A stretch of DNA of 24,354 nucleotides from Fidelibacterota bacterium (GTDB lineage: Bacteria; Fidelibacterota; UBA8477), in NCBI GenBank assembly GCA_021734045.1, contig JAIPJR010000046.1:1-24354 (forward strand), written 5' to 3'. The notes beneath the pieces were generated by a model, which was not told the DNA's origin, made no database searches, and saw nothing but the letters and a program-made list of their open reading frames with translations. Made by a program: the position numbers and the translations under genes. This document shows positions 24,002 to 24,354 of the stretch, one piece after another. How positions within the stretch are numbered: position 1 is the stretch's first letter; the number at the start of each line of letters is the position of its first letter.

Positions 24002-24354
24002 TTAAATTTTTCGTTTTGCCTGGTAAAACAGCCAAATAATCACCAGTACAAATACAATTTCGCCCACACCTGCTGGCATCCAGCTCATGGTGGGCCAGAC
24101 GTCCTTGTTTCCGGTGATAAAAATGGGGATAGCCACAAGAATACCCATCAGCGCTTCGCCGGTAATGAGTCCGGAGGCCATGAGTAATCCCGTTTTTTCC
24201 CCCCGCTTACCAGCCCCAACCTTTTGAGCAAAGTGAGCCAGCATGCCGCCAATAAAAATCGGTGTAGAAAGGGAGATGGGCAGGTAAATACCCACTGCTA
24301 CCGCCAGGATTGGAAATCGGAAACTGGCACCGCGTTTTTCCTGGATGATATCCA
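24002..24354 (-). CDS. OPT-family oligopeptide transporter, C-terminal part (cut by the right edge)
   Basis: Only the last 116 residues or so are in the window; the frame continues without a stop to the right edge. The visible part has RFPILAVAVGIYLPISLSTP, then FIGGMLAH, a charged loop, LLMASGLITGEALMGILVAIPI and a last hydrophobic segment ending in YQAKRKI. This pattern is the C-terminal end of OPT (oligopeptide) transporters, which take up peptides or metal-chelator complexes across the inner membrane. The substrate cannot be told from this part. The TAA stop is 18 bases before the adenosine deaminase start. Confidence 0.85.
   Translation of the reverse strand, partial: DIIQEKRGASFRFPILAVAVGIYLPISLSTPIFIGGMLAHFAQKVGAGKRGEKTGLLMASGLITGEALMGILVAIPIFITGNKDVWPTMSWMPAGVGEIVFVLVIIWLFYQAKRKI

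Noticed and set aside
1-24354. CRISPR array, prophage, integron or insertion sequence
   Set aside because: No regularly spaced direct repeats, transposase, integrase or phage genes were seen. The repeats at 639-1120 are two-copy and irregularly spaced.

Overview
The window looks like an ordinary chromosomal stretch of a Gram-negative bacterium of roughly balanced base composition, most likely from the FCB superphylum or a neighbouring candidate phylum (Marinimicrobia-, Calditrichota-, KSB1- or Ignavibacteria-like). The main clue is the secreted FG-GAP protein at 8647-10575. It ends in the 'QNYPNPFNP ... GSGVYFYRI' type of C-terminal sorting domain that is typical of type IX secretion cargo in those groups. 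A Haem_bd-family CxxCH protein (17973-18476) and a YyaL/SSP411 protein fit the same picture. Most starts have GGAG-like ribosome binding sites. The exact lineage cannot be fixed from sequence reading alone.

Layout, left to right. 1-583: a strong Shine-Dalgarno site for a minus-strand gene beyond the left edge, and a small unrecognised glycine-rich membrane protein. 584-1194: no gene, but a mosaic of degenerate REP-like and AT-rich repeats. 1195-5370: thioredoxin reductase (-), a small c-type cytochrome (+), and an NtrC/NtrB-type two-component pair (-). 5572-5689: tRNA-Ala(GGC) with its own terminator. 5763-6248: acyl-CoA thioesterase. 6256-8510: a two-gene ABC importer of the betaine/choline/ergothioneine type (-). 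Divergent from it, 8647-13661: FG-GAP protein, EgtB, EgtD and a short-chain dehydrogenase (+). 13724-15994: a MotA-like channel gene followed by two different MotB-like genes (-). 16205-17877: TrpR-family repressor and TrpB2-type tryptophan synthase beta (+). 17973-20479: Haem_bd protein and PpiD-like folding factor (-). 20737-22863: YyaL/SSP411 thioredoxin-domain protein (+). 22928-24354: adenosine deaminase and the end of an OPT-family transporter (-).

Functional reading. The most coherent block is an ergothioneine locus. EgtD trimethylates histidine, EgtB attaches sulfur, an SDR is translationally coupled to egtD, and an ABC importer of the family that includes the ergothioneine transporter EgtUV is divergently transcribed from a shared 136-bp intergenic region. 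Together with trxB this gives the window a thiol/redox flavour, although no egtA, egtC or C-S lyase is visible. The second notable block is the stator-like operon: one MotA with two MotB paralogues, of which one keeps the proton-carrying aspartate and the other has serine there. The third is a TrpR-family regulator 11 bp from a stand-alone TrpB2, with an inverted repeat overlapping its predicted promoter.

I see no CRISPR array, prophage, integrase, insertion sequence or rRNA gene. All motif assignments were made by eye, so family names should be read as strong inference for the well-known enzymes and weaker inference for promoters, operators and starts.
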